Shown piece by piece: positions 50,167 to 58,396 of a stretch of DNA of 59,096 nt. The notes beneath the pieces are model-generated. The model worked only from the letters and a program-made list of their open reading frames with translations, searched no databases and was not told the DNA's origin. This DNA is from Candidatus Palauibacter scopulicola (lineage in GTDB: Bacteria > Gemmatimonadota > Gemmatimonadetes > Palauibacterales > Palauibacteraceae). The stretch is from positions 1 through 59,096 of the forward strand of contig NZ_CANPWG010000028.1 of the NCBI RefSeq assembly GCF_947581915.1. Reading direction: 5' to 3'. Made by a program: the position numbers and the translations under genes. The stretch's first letter is position 1; every line of letters begins with the position of its first letter.

Positions 50167-50952
50167 ATGGAAAGCGGGCAACTTCATACGGTGGGGGAGG
50201 TCGCGCGGCTGGCCGGCGTGACGGTGCGCACGCTGCATCACTACGACCGGATCGGGCTGCTCGTTCCGTCGGGGCGGGCGGAGAACGGGTATCGGCTCTA
50301 CGCCTACGACGACCTCGAGCGGCTGCGCCAGATCCGGCTGATGCGCGAGCTGCGGTTCAGCCTGGACGCGATCGGCCGGCTGCTCGACGCCCCCGCCTAC
50401 GACCGGCGGAGCGCGCTGGAGGCGCAGCGTGAGTTGCTCAGGGAACGACAGCGGAGGACCGACGGCATCATCCGAGGGGTCGACCGGGCCCTGAGGGCGA
50501 TGGATGAGGAGACGGAGATGGACAGGACGGAGATGTTCGAGGGGTTGGAGGAGTTCGATCACGAGCAGTACCGGGAGGAGGTCGAGCGGCGCTGGGGCGG
50601 CACGGAGGCCTACGCGGAGTCGATACGGCGCACGCGCGGGTACGGCAAGGACGACTGGGCGCGGATCACCGAGGAGGGCGAGACGGTGGTGGCCGGGCTG
50701 GCCGCGCTGATGGCGGAGGGCGCCCAGGCCGCCGGACGCGCGGCGATGGACCTGGCCGAGGAGCACCGGCGCCACATCGACCGCTGGTTCTATCCGTGCA
50801 GCCACGGCATGCACCGGAACCTCGCCGACATGTACACCGCCGACGCGCGCTTCGAGGCGTACTTCGAGAAGCGCGGGGAGGGGCTCGCCGTATTCGTGCA
50901 GGACGCGATCCGCGCCAACGAAGCCCGCTGGAGAAACCGTGAGCGTGAGTGA
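50167..50952 (+). CDS. MerR family regulator with TipAS effector domain
   Basis: 261 residues. MerR DNA-binding half: YTVGEVARLAGVTVRTLHHYDRIGLLVPSGRAENGYRLY pattern (here LHTVGEVARLAG), then the coiled-coil dimer helix (ALEAQRELLRERQRRTDGIIRGVDRALRAM). Residues about 125-255 are a TipAS-type drug-binding domain (FEGLEEFDHEQYREEVERRWGGTEAY...HRRHIDRWFYPCSHGMHRNLADMYTADARFEAYFEK). TipA binds thiopeptide and other hydrophobic antibiotics and activates resistance genes. The natural ligand here is unknown. Confidence 0.93.
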   Translation: MESGQLHTVGEVARLAGVTVRTLHHYDRIGLLVPSGRAENGYRLYAYDDLERLRQIRLMRELRFSLDAIGRLLDAPAYDRRSALEAQRELLRERQRRTDGIIRGVDRALRAMDEETEMDRTEMFEGLEEFDHEQYREEVERRWGGTEAYAESIRRTRGYGKDDWARITEEGETVVAGLAALMAEGAQAAGRAAMDLAEEHRRHIDRWFYPCSHGMHRNLADMYTADARFEAYFEKRGEGLAVFVQDAIRANEARWRNRERE

Positions 50953-50978
50953 TGCGCGGGCCTCGCGTGACAGGGGGC

Positions 50979-50997
50979 GATAATGCGTTATCATTAT
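50979..50997. promoter_or_regulatory. Fur/Zur-type operator before the regulator gene
   Basis: GATAATGCGTTATCATTAT: GATAA and TTATC arms form a 14-base dyad overlapped by an ATAATG...CATTAT dyad. It matches the site at 51444-51463 in 14 of 17 aligned bases. It lies 29 bases upstream of ATG 51026 and would block transcription of the regulator itself. Confidence 0.75.
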
Positions 50998-51025
50998 GGT
51001 CCAACTGCACGGGGGGTGTACTTCG

Positions 51026-51394
51026 ATGCAACGAGATACTCGACAACGCCGCGCGATTCGCCGCGTGTTCACGAACGCGGGGCGCCCGCTCACGCTCGAC
51101 GAGATCCTCGAGTACGGCCAGCGGATCGTGCCGTCGCTCGGCGTGGCGACCGTCTACCGGAACGTGAAGACCCTGGTCCGCGAGGGGTGGCTGTCGAGGG
51201 TGAAGCTCCCGGGCGGCGGGCTTCGCTACGAGTTGGCCGACCGTCCGCATCACCACCATTTCCTCTGCAACTCCTGCGACCAGGCGTTCGACGTCCACCG
51301 GTGCCCCGACGAGGTCGAGACGCTGGCGCCCGACGGCTTCCAGGTCGACAGCCACGAGTTGGTTCTCTTCGGCCGCTGCGCGGCGTGCGCGTGA
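51026..51394 (+). CDS. zur: Fur-family metal regulator, probably Zur
   Basis: 122 residues from ATG 51026 (GGGGG upstream; an ATG at 50996 lies inside the operator and is rejected). A winged helix (RAIRRVFTNAGRPLTLDEILEYG...GVATVYRNVKTLVREGWLSRVKL) leads to the metal half: HHHHF at 75-79, CNSC at 81-84 and CAAC at 118-121, the structural Cys4 zinc site. This is the Fur/Zur/PerR family. Zur is favoured because the next gene resembles the zinc receptor ZnuD and both share one operator sequence. Confidence 0.88.
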   Translation: MQRDTRQRRAIRRVFTNAGRPLTLDEILEYGQRIVPSLGVATVYRNVKTLVREGWLSRVKLPGGGLRYELADRPHHHHFLCNSCDQAFDVHRCPDEVETLAPDGFQVDSHELVLFGRCAACA

Positions 51395-51443
51395 CGCACC
51401 TCTGACCCGGCCGCTCCCCACGGCCCCCCACCCTTTGCCGTTT

Positions 51444-51463
51444 AACGATAACCCGTTATCATT
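51444..51463. promoter_or_regulatory. Fur/Zur-type operator before the TonB receptor
   Basis: AACGATAACCCGTTATCATT is a near-perfect dyad (only one arm pair and the centre differ). It lies 50 bases upstream of the receptor start at 51514 and repeats the site before the regulator. Repression when metal is plentiful is the expected logic. Confidence 0.8.
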
Positions 51464-51513
51464 AAGAATCGGGCGCAGGCAAGCCTCCCCTCCACCCCTC
51501 GCACCGGGCCCAC

Positions 51514-53559
51514 ATGATGATGTCCAGACGCTCCTACATCCTCTTTCTCCTCCTCGGAATCACCCTCGCGGGCGTGCCGGCGGGCGCCGCGGGCTCGCCG
51601 CCGGTCGCGCAGCAGGCCGCGCACGAGCAGCAGGCCGCGGACACCGTCGAGGTGGCCTCCGAGGTCGCCGCCATCACCCTGCCGGACATCGTCGTCACGG
51701 CGGTCCTGAGTCCCACGGCCGTGAGCGAGGCGATCCGGCCTTCCGCCGTCTTCTCGGACGAGACGCTGCAGCGGCACCTCGCGGGAACCCTCGCGCAGAC
51801 GGTGGAATCGGTTCCGGGGGTCACCGTGACCAGCATGGGGCCGGGCACGTCCCAGCCCGTCATCCGCGGCCTGAGCGGAGACCGCATCCTCGTGCTCGAG
51901 GACGGACAGAGGGTGGGGGACGTCCTCAGCAGCGGCCCGGACCACGCCTCGGCGGTCACCACCTCCTCCGCTCAGCGGATCGACGTGATTCGCGGACCGA
52001 GCGCGATCCTGTACGGCAGCAACGCGCTCGGGGGCGTGATCAACGTGATTCGGGATGAGGTTCCGCGGACGGTGCCTGGCCGCGCGACCGGGTTCACCTC
52101 GCTTCAGGGGCAGGGAGCGACCCGCGGCATCGGGGGGAGCAGCCAGCTCACCGTCGGCGTCACCGAGAACATCCCGCTTCGCGTCGAGGTCTCGAAGCGC
52201 GAGGGAGGGGACCTGCGGACGCCCATCGGGAGGCTGGTGGGCACCCAGACCGATGTGCGGAGCGTGGCGGCCGGAACGTCATGGGTGGACGACTGGGGCT
52301 ACGCGGGCGGTTCGTTTCGCTACTTCGCGAACGACTACGGGATCCCCGGAGGTTTCGTCGGCGGCCACACGAACGCGGTGCGCACGGAGCAGGAGCGAGC
52401 CGCCGGCCGGCTCCGCAGCGTCATCCGGCCCGGGCACGGCCTGGAGGCGATCGAAGTCGATGCCGGCTACACGTGGTACCGGCACCACGAGATGGAACCC
52501 CCGGACATCCTCGGCGCCCAATACGATCGCGAGATCGTGAGCGGGGAGGCCCGGGCGCGGCACGCGGGATGGGGGCCGTTCGCATCGGGGGCCGTCGGGG
52601 CGAGAGTCTCGTGGGAAGACTTCGGATTCGCGGGCGCGCTGTACACCCCGAATTCGCGGCGCAGGACGCAGGCCGCATACCTCCTCGAGGAGATTCGACT
52701 CGATCCGGTCAGGGTCGAGGCCGGGCTCCGCTACGACCGGGTCGAACTTGAACCGGAGGAGGAAGACGCGTCCTCCGACATCGGACACATCCGCGCGCGT
52801 TCCTTCGACGCGGTCTCCGGATCGCTGGGCGCGCTTCTGCCGGTGACGGGGCAGTTCACCCTCGGCGCGAGCGTGGGTCGCGCCTTTCGTACCCCCGATG
52901 TACACGAACTCTACTCGGAGGGGCCGCACCTCGCGGCCAATTCATACGACGTCGGCAATCCCTCGCTCGAGACGGAGAAGGGGCTCGGCATCGACGTGTT
53001 CGGGCGCGTCACGGGACAGCGCGTGAGCGCCGAGGCGACGTGGTTCAGGAACACGATCGCGGGCTACATTTTTCCGCAGGCGACGGGGCGACTCAGCCGC
53101 GTACGGCTCCCCATCTATCAGTTCGTGGGGGAGGACGCCGTGCTGACCGGCTTCGAGAGCCAGCTCGAATGGTCGGTGCCGGCCGGATTCAGGCTGGAGG
53201 CCGCCGCGTCGTACGTGCGCGGCACGATCCGCGCCACCGACGAGCCCCTCCCGTTCATGCCCCCGCTCCAGGGTCGCGTGGCGATCGGCTATTCGCCGGT
53301 GAACTGGTTCGTGGAGGCCGAGACGCGGATGGCCTCAAGCCAGGAACGGACCGGGCGGTTCGAGGACCCCACCGATGGATACGCGGTCTTCGGCTTCTCC
53401 GGCGGCGTGCGCTTCACCTTCGCCGGGCGGCCGCACGTCCTGACGCTCCACCTCGACAACATCGGCAACACGGAGTACAGGCGGCACCTGTCGCGGGTGA
53501 AGGAGATCATGCCCGAGGCCGGGAGGAGCCTGAGCGTGACGTACCGCGTCGTGTACTAG
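51514..53559 (+). CDS. znuD: ZnuD-like TonB-dependent receptor (putative zinc uptake)
   Basis: 681 residues. Signal peptide (YILFLLLGITLAGVPAGAAG), TonB box-like segment (LPDIVVTAVL), plug (LAQTVESVPGVTV...PVIRGLSGDRILVLEDGQRVGDVLSSGPDHASAVTTSSAQRIDVIRGPSAILYGSNALGGVINV) and a beta barrel. The GPDHA plug segment and the C-terminal YRRHLSRVKEIMPEAGRSLSVTYRVVY resemble ZnuD zinc receptors, whose C-terminus reads NHLSPLKD..PEMGRN. It should import zinc (possibly a zinc chelate) using TonB energy. It follows the Zur gene by 119 bases with its own operator. Confidence 0.88.
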   Translation: MMMSRRSYILFLLLGITLAGVPAGAAGSPPVAQQAAHEQQAADTVEVASEVAAITLPDIVVTAVLSPTAVSEAIRPSAVFSDETLQRHLAGTLAQTVESVPGVTVTSMGPGTSQPVIRGLSGDRILVLEDGQRVGDVLSSGPDHASAVTTSSAQRIDVIRGPSAILYGSNALGGVINVIRDEVPRTVPGRATGFTSLQGQGATRGIGGSSQLTVGVTENIPLRVEVSKREGGDLRTPIGRLVGTQTDVRSVAAGTSWVDDWGYAGGSFRYFANDYGIPGGFVGGHTNAVRTEQERAAGRLRSVIRPGHGLEAIEVDAGYTWYRHHEMEPPDILGAQYDREIVSGEARARHAGWGPFASGAVGARVSWEDFGFAGALYTPNSRRRTQAAYLLEEIRLDPVRVEAGLRYDRVELEPEEEDASSDIGHIRARSFDAVSGSLGALLPVTGQFTLGASVGRAFRTPDVHELYSEGPHLAANSYDVGNPSLETEKGLGIDVFGRVTGQRVSAEATWFRNTIAGYIFPQATGRLSRVRLPIYQFVGEDAVLTGFESQLEWSVPAGFRLEAAASYVRGTIRATDEPLPFMPPLQGRVAIGYSPVNWFVEAETRMASSQERTGRFEDPTDGYAVFGFSGGVRFTFAGRPHVLTLHLDNIGNTEYRRHLSRVKEIMPEAGRSLSVTYRVVY

Positions 53560-53690
53560 CGCGGACGGCGGGCGCCCCCCGTCCAACGCGGCGTCCGCCC
53601 CCCCGGCATCCGAGGCTCCGTACGCAAACCCGCTCCGACCCGCTATGCTGAGGCGCGAATTCGCGGAAGCTCTCGGTCTGTGCGGGGGAC

Positions 53691-54230
53691 ATGACGGTTT
53701 TCGAGGAGCATAGAGACGCCTTCGCCAGCGCGGAGGCGTTCTGCGGCCGCGTGGCGGCGGGGTTCGCCGTCGCCGGCGGGGTCGCACTCGCTGTGCTGCT
53801 GGCCATCACGGTGGCCGAGGTCTTCTGGCGCTACGTCCTCAACGATTCCCTGCTCTGGATCGAGGACGTCTCGACGATGTCGCTCGCCGTCGTCGTGGCG
53901 GCGGCGGTCGCGTACGGCGCGCGCGAGGGCTCGCACGTGTGCGTGAACCTGCTCGCGCGCCTCGCGGGCCGGCGCGTCACGAGGATCACGGACGCCGTCG
54001 CCCGGCTGCTCGGCGTGGGCGCGACCGCCGCGGCCGCGTACGCGCTGTTCGCGCACGGCAGTTGCGGTCTTCCCTGCGGCGCCGTCACCGGCAGCGTGTC
54101 GATCCCGCACCTCCCGTTCTACTACGCGCTCGGCGCGTCGCTCGCCGCCTACGGACTGCTGCTCCTGTCCCAACTCCTCCTGGGGTTCGCGGCGTGGAAC
54201 GCCGAAGACCCCAACGAGCCGGCCGAGTGA
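53691..54230 (+). CDS. TRAP transporter small permease (DctQ-like)
   Basis: 179 residues with four membrane helices in the DctQ pattern: LAVLLAITVAEVFWRYVLNDSLLWIEDVSTMSLAVVVAAAVAYGAREGSHVCVNLLARL. The C-terminus ends NEPAE. Works with the large permease as the membrane part of a TRAP transporter. The stop shares one base with the dctM start (TGATG), so the two are coupled. RBS GGGGG. Confidence 0.9.
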   Translation: MTVFEEHRDAFASAEAFCGRVAAGFAVAGGVALAVLLAITVAEVFWRYVLNDSLLWIEDVSTMSLAVVVAAAVAYGAREGSHVCVNLLARLAGRRVTRITDAVARLLGVGATAAAAYALFAHGSCGLPCGAVTGSVSIPHLPFYYALGASLAAYGLLLLSQLLLGFAAWNAEDPNEPAE

Positions 54231-55534
54231 TGGACGGGACCGGCATCGCCCTCGCGGGCTTTCTCGCCCTCTTCGTCCTGCTCTTCATCCGGGTGCCGGT
54301 GGGGCTGGCGATGCTCGTCGTGGGCCTCGGCGGGATCGCCGCGGTCCGCCCGGGCGCCGTCACGGCGGTGCTGGCGGGCGAGATCTTCGCCGTCGCCTCG
54401 CGCTATCCCCTCACCATCCTCCCGCTGTTCATGCTGATGGGGAGTCTGGCCGTCGTCTCCGGGATGAGTCGGGACCTGTACCGCGCGGCCCACAGCTGGC
54501 TGGGCCGCTTCCGGGGCAGTCTCGCGTCCGCGTCGATCGTCGCCTGCGCCGGGTTCTCGGCCCTTTCCGGCTCGTCGCTGGCCGCCGCGCTCACCATGGG
54601 CCGCGTCTCGCTGCCCGAGATGCGGCGCTTCAGGTACGACGACTCGCTCGCGACCGGGGCCATCGCCGCCGGCGGCACGCTCGGCTTCCTGATCCCGCCC
54701 TCGGCGGGCCTCGTCATCTACGGGATCGTCACCGAAGAGAGCATCGGCCGGCTGTTCATGGCCGGCGTCGTGCCCGGGATCGTGCTCACGCTGCTCTTCG
54801 TGCTCACCGTCTGGGTCGTCGTCCGCCGCGACCCGGACAAGGCGCCGCACGCCCGGAGGCCCGTTCCGTGGCGGGAGCGCCTGCGCGCCACCGCGAGCGC
54901 CGCGTGGATCGTGGGCATCGTCATCGTGACCATCGGCGGCATCTACGCCGGCATCTTCTCCGCCATCGAGGCGGCCGGCGTCGGCGCGTGCCTCACGCTC
55001 ATCGCGGCCTGCGTGCGGCGGGCCCTGAACCGGAAGACGGTCGTCGACGTCGTCAACGGAACGCTGAAAGCGAGCGGCACGGCGTTCCTCGTCCTGTTCG
55101 GCGCCTTCGTGTTCAAGGTCTTCCTCGGACTCACGGGCATCGCGTTCGTCGCGGCGGAGTGGGTCGGCGAGCAGGGGTTTTCGGGCGCGCAGGTCGTCGT
55201 GCTCGTGCTGCTCATGTTCATCGTGCTCGGCACCTTCCTGGACGGGTTCGCGATGCTCGTGCTGACCGTGCCACTCGTGCAGCCGATCCTCGAGTCGCTG
55301 GGGGTGGACATGATCTGGTTCGGCGTGATGATCGTGGTCACGCTCGAGATGGGCCTGATCTCGCCGCCCGTGGGGCTCAACATCTTCGTGGTGAAGGGGG
55401 TCGCGCCGGACGTGGCGGTGCGCACGATGTTCCGCGGCATCCTGCCGTTCTGGCTCGCGATGCTGGCGGCGCTGATCCTGATCGCGCTCTTCCCGCGCAT
55501 CGCCACGTTCCTCCCGAACGCGATGTACGGATGA
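54230..55534 (+). CDS. TRAP transporter large permease (DctM-like)
   Basis: 434 residues, about twelve membrane helices: FIRVPVGLAMLVVGLGGI, YPLTILPLFMLMGSLAVVSGMSRDLYRAA, GFSALSGSSLAAALTMGRVSLPEMRRFRYDDSLATGAIAAGGTLGFLIPPSAGLVIYGIVTEESIGRLFMAGVVPGI, and EMGLISPPVGLNIFVVKGVAPDV near the C-terminus. These are the DctM signature segments. It carries sodium-driven import of a solute delivered by the binding protein at 57343. Confidence 0.95.
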   Translation: MDGTGIALAGFLALFVLLFIRVPVGLAMLVVGLGGIAAVRPGAVTAVLAGEIFAVASRYPLTILPLFMLMGSLAVVSGMSRDLYRAAHSWLGRFRGSLASASIVACAGFSALSGSSLAAALTMGRVSLPEMRRFRYDDSLATGAIAAGGTLGFLIPPSAGLVIYGIVTEESIGRLFMAGVVPGIVLTLLFVLTVWVVVRRDPDKAPHARRPVPWRERLRATASAAWIVGIVIVTIGGIYAGIFSAIEAAGVGACLTLIAACVRRALNRKTVVDVVNGTLKASGTAFLVLFGAFVFKVFLGLTGIAFVAAEWVGEQGFSGAQVVVLVLLMFIVLGTFLDGFAMLVLTVPLVQPILESLGVDMIWFGVMIVVTLEMGLISPPVGLNIFVVKGVAPDVAVRTMFRGILPFWLAMLAALILIALFPRIATFLPNAMYG

Positions 55535-55563
55535 GGGTCCACGGATGAGAGTCCACGGATGAG
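55529..55563 (+). repeat. Tandem 14-bp repeat spanning the dctM stop and NCS2 start
   Basis: GGATGAGGGTCCAC, then GGATGAGAGTCCAC, then GGATGAG. The first copy contains the dctM stop (TGA 55532-55534) and the last contains the NCS2 start (ATG 55559). It looks like slippage duplication of the intergenic junction and provides three ATG triplets. Confidence 0.8.
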
Positions 55564-57346
55564 CGCGGCCGACGGTCTCCGATACGAGGTGGAGGACCGG
55601 GTTCCGGGGCCGGTCGCCCTGGGGCTCGGCCTGCAGCTCGCCGCGATGGGGATCAACGGGGCCGTGCTGATCCCGACGATCGTGTTCCAGGCGGGGGGCG
55701 CCGACGAACTCGTGCTGTGGGCGGTGTTCGCCTCCGTCCTCGCGTGCAGCGTCGCCACCATCCTCCAGGGCCGGCGCGTGGGGCGGATCGGAGCGGGGTA
55801 CGCGCTGCCGCACGTCAGTTCGGCGATCTTCATCGGCGTGTGCGCGGAGGCGCTGATCCAGGGAGGACCGGGGCTGCTCGCCACGCTGGTCGTCCTCTCG
55901 GCGCTCGCGCAGGCGGCGTTTTCCGCGCGGCTCTCGCTGCTGCACCGGGTGCTGACGCCCGTCATCACGGGGACGGTGGTCATGCTCCTTCCCGTCACGG
56001 TGATGCCGATCCTCTTCGGCATGCTCAACGAGTTGCCGCCGGGAGCCCCCGTGCCGGCCGGGCCGCTGAGCGCCGCCGTGACGATCGTCGCCACCCTCGG
56101 GATCGCGCTCCGGACGAGAGGGACGCTCCGCCTCTGGGCCCCCGCCATCGGCATCCTCGCCGGCTCCGTGACCGGGGCGGCCTTCGGCATCTACGACACC
56201 GGCCTCGTGGCCGACGCCGACTGGATCGGCTTCCCGGTCGGCGGGCCGCCCGCGCTGGACGTCGGCTTCGGCCCCGCGTTCTGGGGATTGCTGCCCGCGT
56301 TCCTGTTCGTGGCGCTCGTCGGCACGACCAAGTCGGTCGCCGTCGCGGTCGCCGCCCAGCGCCTGTCGTGGCGCCGGCCGCGGGCGGTCGATTATCGCGC
56401 CGTGCAGCGTGCCGTGGCCGCGAAGGGCGCCGGGAACCTGCTCGCGGGCCTGGCGGGAACGATGCCGAACACGCTCAACGTGAACGCCGTGGCCGCCATC
56501 GAGGTCACGGGCGTCGCGGCGCGCCGGGTCGGCGTCGCGGCCGGACTCGTCTTCCTCGTCCTCGCCTTCGTCCCCAAGGCGCTCGCCCTCATTCTCGCCA
56601 TTCCCGGAGCCGTCGTGGCCGCCGCCATGGCCGTGATCATGGCCACGCTGTTCACGGTCGGGATGCGCGAGGTCGCGCGGAGCATCGGGTCGAACCCCCG
56701 CAACGGCATCATCGCGGGCGTCTCGTTCTGGACGGGCGTCGCCTGCGAGTTCGACATGATCTTTCCCGCATTCTTCGCGGAGTTCGCGGGCGGGCTGCTG
56801 AGCAGCGGGCTCACGACGGGAGGCCTGGTGGCGCTGCTGCTCACGGGGCTCACCGCGCGGCGGAAGCGCCGGCTCAGGGGCACGCTCGACATGGCCGAAC
56901 TGCCCCGGATCCGTGAGTTCATCCAGGCCTTCTCGGCCCGGCACGGGCTGGCGCCGGTCCTGGACCGGCTCGAAGCCGCGAGCGAGGAGGCGCTGCTCAC
57001 GCTCCTGGAGTCGCGGGAGGCGGCGGCGGCGAAGGAGGCGGACGGGGCGGACGAGACGGAGGGAACACCGGACGATGGGAGGCGCGAACTGCTCCTGACG
57101 GCGAGCGTGGAGGACGACGAGGCCGTGCTGGAGTTCCGGGTCGGCGCCGAGGACAGCGACGATCTCAACCTCCAGGACCGCCTGGCCTGGCTCGAGGCCG
57201 ACACCCCGGCGGCCGACGTGGAGCAGGAGATCTCGCTCCGGCTGCTCCGGCATCTCGCCTCCTCCGTCCGGCACCGGCAGTTTCACGACGTGGACATCCT
57301 GACCCTCCGAGTTTCCGCCGTCCCCGAGCGCGAGTCCCGCCAATGA
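55559..57346 (+). CDS. NCS2 (xanthine/uracil) permease fused to a degenerate HATPase-like domain
   Basis: 595 residues. Residues about 15-440 form an NCS2 nucleobase permease with about 14 segments (GLGLQLAAMGINGAVLIPTIVFQAGG, VATLGIALRT, LPAFLFVALVGTTKSVAV, GTMPNTLNVNAVAAIEVTGVAARRVGVAAG). Residues 443-590 are extra: ELPRIREFIQAFSARHGLAPVLDRLEAASEEALLTLLE, a variable acidic stretch, then ELLLTASVEDDEAVLEFRVG and the final SLRLLRHLASSVRHRQFHDVDILTLRV. Their order resembles RsbW/HATPase_c_2 kinases, with the N-box altered. Lies inside a TRAP operon; its stop overlaps dctP (ATGA). Confidence 0.85.
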   Translation: MSAADGLRYEVEDRVPGPVALGLGLQLAAMGINGAVLIPTIVFQAGGADELVLWAVFASVLACSVATILQGRRVGRIGAGYALPHVSSAIFIGVCAEALIQGGPGLLATLVVLSALAQAAFSARLSLLHRVLTPVITGTVVMLLPVTVMPILFGMLNELPPGAPVPAGPLSAAVTIVATLGIALRTRGTLRLWAPAIGILAGSVTGAAFGIYDTGLVADADWIGFPVGGPPALDVGFGPAFWGLLPAFLFVALVGTTKSVAVAVAAQRLSWRRPRAVDYRAVQRAVAAKGAGNLLAGLAGTMPNTLNVNAVAAIEVTGVAARRVGVAAGLVFLVLAFVPKALALILAIPGAVVAAAMAVIMATLFTVGMREVARSIGSNPRNGIIAGVSFWTGVACEFDMIFPAFFAEFAGGLLSSGLTTGGLVALLLTGLTARRKRRLRGTLDMAELPRIREFIQAFSARHGLAPVLDRLEAASEEALLTLLESREAAAAKEADGADETEGTPDDGRRELLLTASVEDDEAVLEFRVGAEDSDDLNLQDRLAWLEADTPAADVEQEISLRLLRHLASSVRHRQFHDVDILTLRVSAVPERESRQ

Positions 57347-58356
57347 CGCGCGCGAGGGCGGCGCTCGTCCTCGGACTGCTCGCCGGGGGCGGGGTCGCGG
57401 GCGGATGCGGAGAAACGTCCGACACGGGCGGTACGAGGGAGTTGTCGCTGGCGCACTTCCTGCCGGCGGATCACGTCCTCACCGGAGACATGTTCACGCC
57501 GTTAGGGGAGAAACTCGCGGAACTCTCGGGCGGCAAGCTCACCGTCCGGCAGTTCCCCGCCGGGGCCCTGAACTCGGCGGCGCCGGCGCAGTACTCGATC
57601 CTGCGGAGCGGCGTGGCCGACATCGCCCTCGCCATTCCCGCCTACACGCCGGACCTCTTTCCGAAGACGGACCTCATCGCCTACCCGGGCATCTGCAAGA
57701 CCGCGGTAGCGTGCACCGAGGCCATGCGGCGCGCCCGGCCGGCGCTGGAGGCGGAGTACGACGCGAAGGTCCTGGGGCTGTGGGCCAACGACGCCGCGGT
57801 GCTGCTCACGCGCGAGAGGCCGGTGCGGACGCTCGAGGACATGAGCGGGCTCAAGATCCGGGTCTCGACGCGGAGCCTCATCCCATTCATCGAGGCGCTC
57901 GGCGCGAGCGCGGTCATGCAGCCCGGCACCGTGGTCCACCAGAGCCTGACCACCGGCGTCATCGACGGCGTCGCCATCTCCCCGTCGGGGATCGGGACGT
58001 TCCAGCTTCACGAGCCCGCCGCCTACCTCACGACCTGGCTCCCCACGTCCGGCCTGCCCTTCGTCCTGCTGATGAACCGCGGGGTCTACGAGACCCTGTC
58101 ACCCGAGGAACGGGGCTGGATCGATGAAGCCGCGGACGCCTCCCTGTCGATGGCCGGGGCCACCGCCTACGCGCGCGCCGGCGCCGACGGCCTGCGGATG
58201 GCGCAGGAAGCCGGCGTCGAGATCATCGACCTCCCCGAGAACGAGATCCGCCGCTTCGAACAGGCCATCGCCCCCGCCCGCGCCGCCGGCCTCGACCGCC
58301 AGGTCGGCGACATGACCGCCGCCGACGTCATCCGCCTCTTCGGCGGGGCGCCCTAG
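57343..58356 (+). CDS. TRAP transporter solute-binding protein (DctP-like lipoprotein)
   Basis: 337 residues. Lipoprotein signal (LVLGLLAGGGVAGGC), then the DctP fold: LSLAHFLPADHVLTGDMFTPLGEKLAELSGGKLTVRQFPAGAL, the conserved arginine region LEDMSGLKIRVSTRSLIPFIEALGASAVMQP, and HQSLTTGVIDGVAISPSG. A lipid anchor, rather than the usual soluble periplasmic form, is noteworthy. Binds the ligand for the permease encoded upstream. ATG 57343 overlaps the stop of the NCS2 gene. Ligand unknown. Confidence 0.93.
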   Translation: MTRARAALVLGLLAGGGVAGGCGETSDTGGTRELSLAHFLPADHVLTGDMFTPLGEKLAELSGGKLTVRQFPAGALNSAAPAQYSILRSGVADIALAIPAYTPDLFPKTDLIAYPGICKTAVACTEAMRRARPALEAEYDAKVLGLWANDAAVLLTRERPVRTLEDMSGLKIRVSTRSLIPFIEALGASAVMQPGTVVHQSLTTGVIDGVAISPSGIGTFQLHEPAAYLTTWLPTSGLPFVLLMNRGVYETLSPEERGWIDEAADASLSMAGATAYARAGADGLRMAQEAGVEIIDLPENEIRRFEQAIAPARAAGLDRQVGDMTAADVIRLFGGAP

Positions 58357-58396
58357 CCGCCGGCCGGACCGCCCGAGCGCCAATGGCCGTGCCCTC

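Noticed and set aside
50996-51025. Earlier ATG for the Zur gene at 50996.
   Set aside because: It overlaps the operator at 50979-50997 and would add residues unlike Fur proteins; ATG 51026 has GGGGG upstream.
54149-57343. Minus-strand open frame of about 1060 codons rich in Glu, Arg, His and Asp.
   Set aside because: It is fully antisense to the TRAP permeases and the NCS2 permease; composition is that of mirrored membrane-protein codons, with no domain visible.
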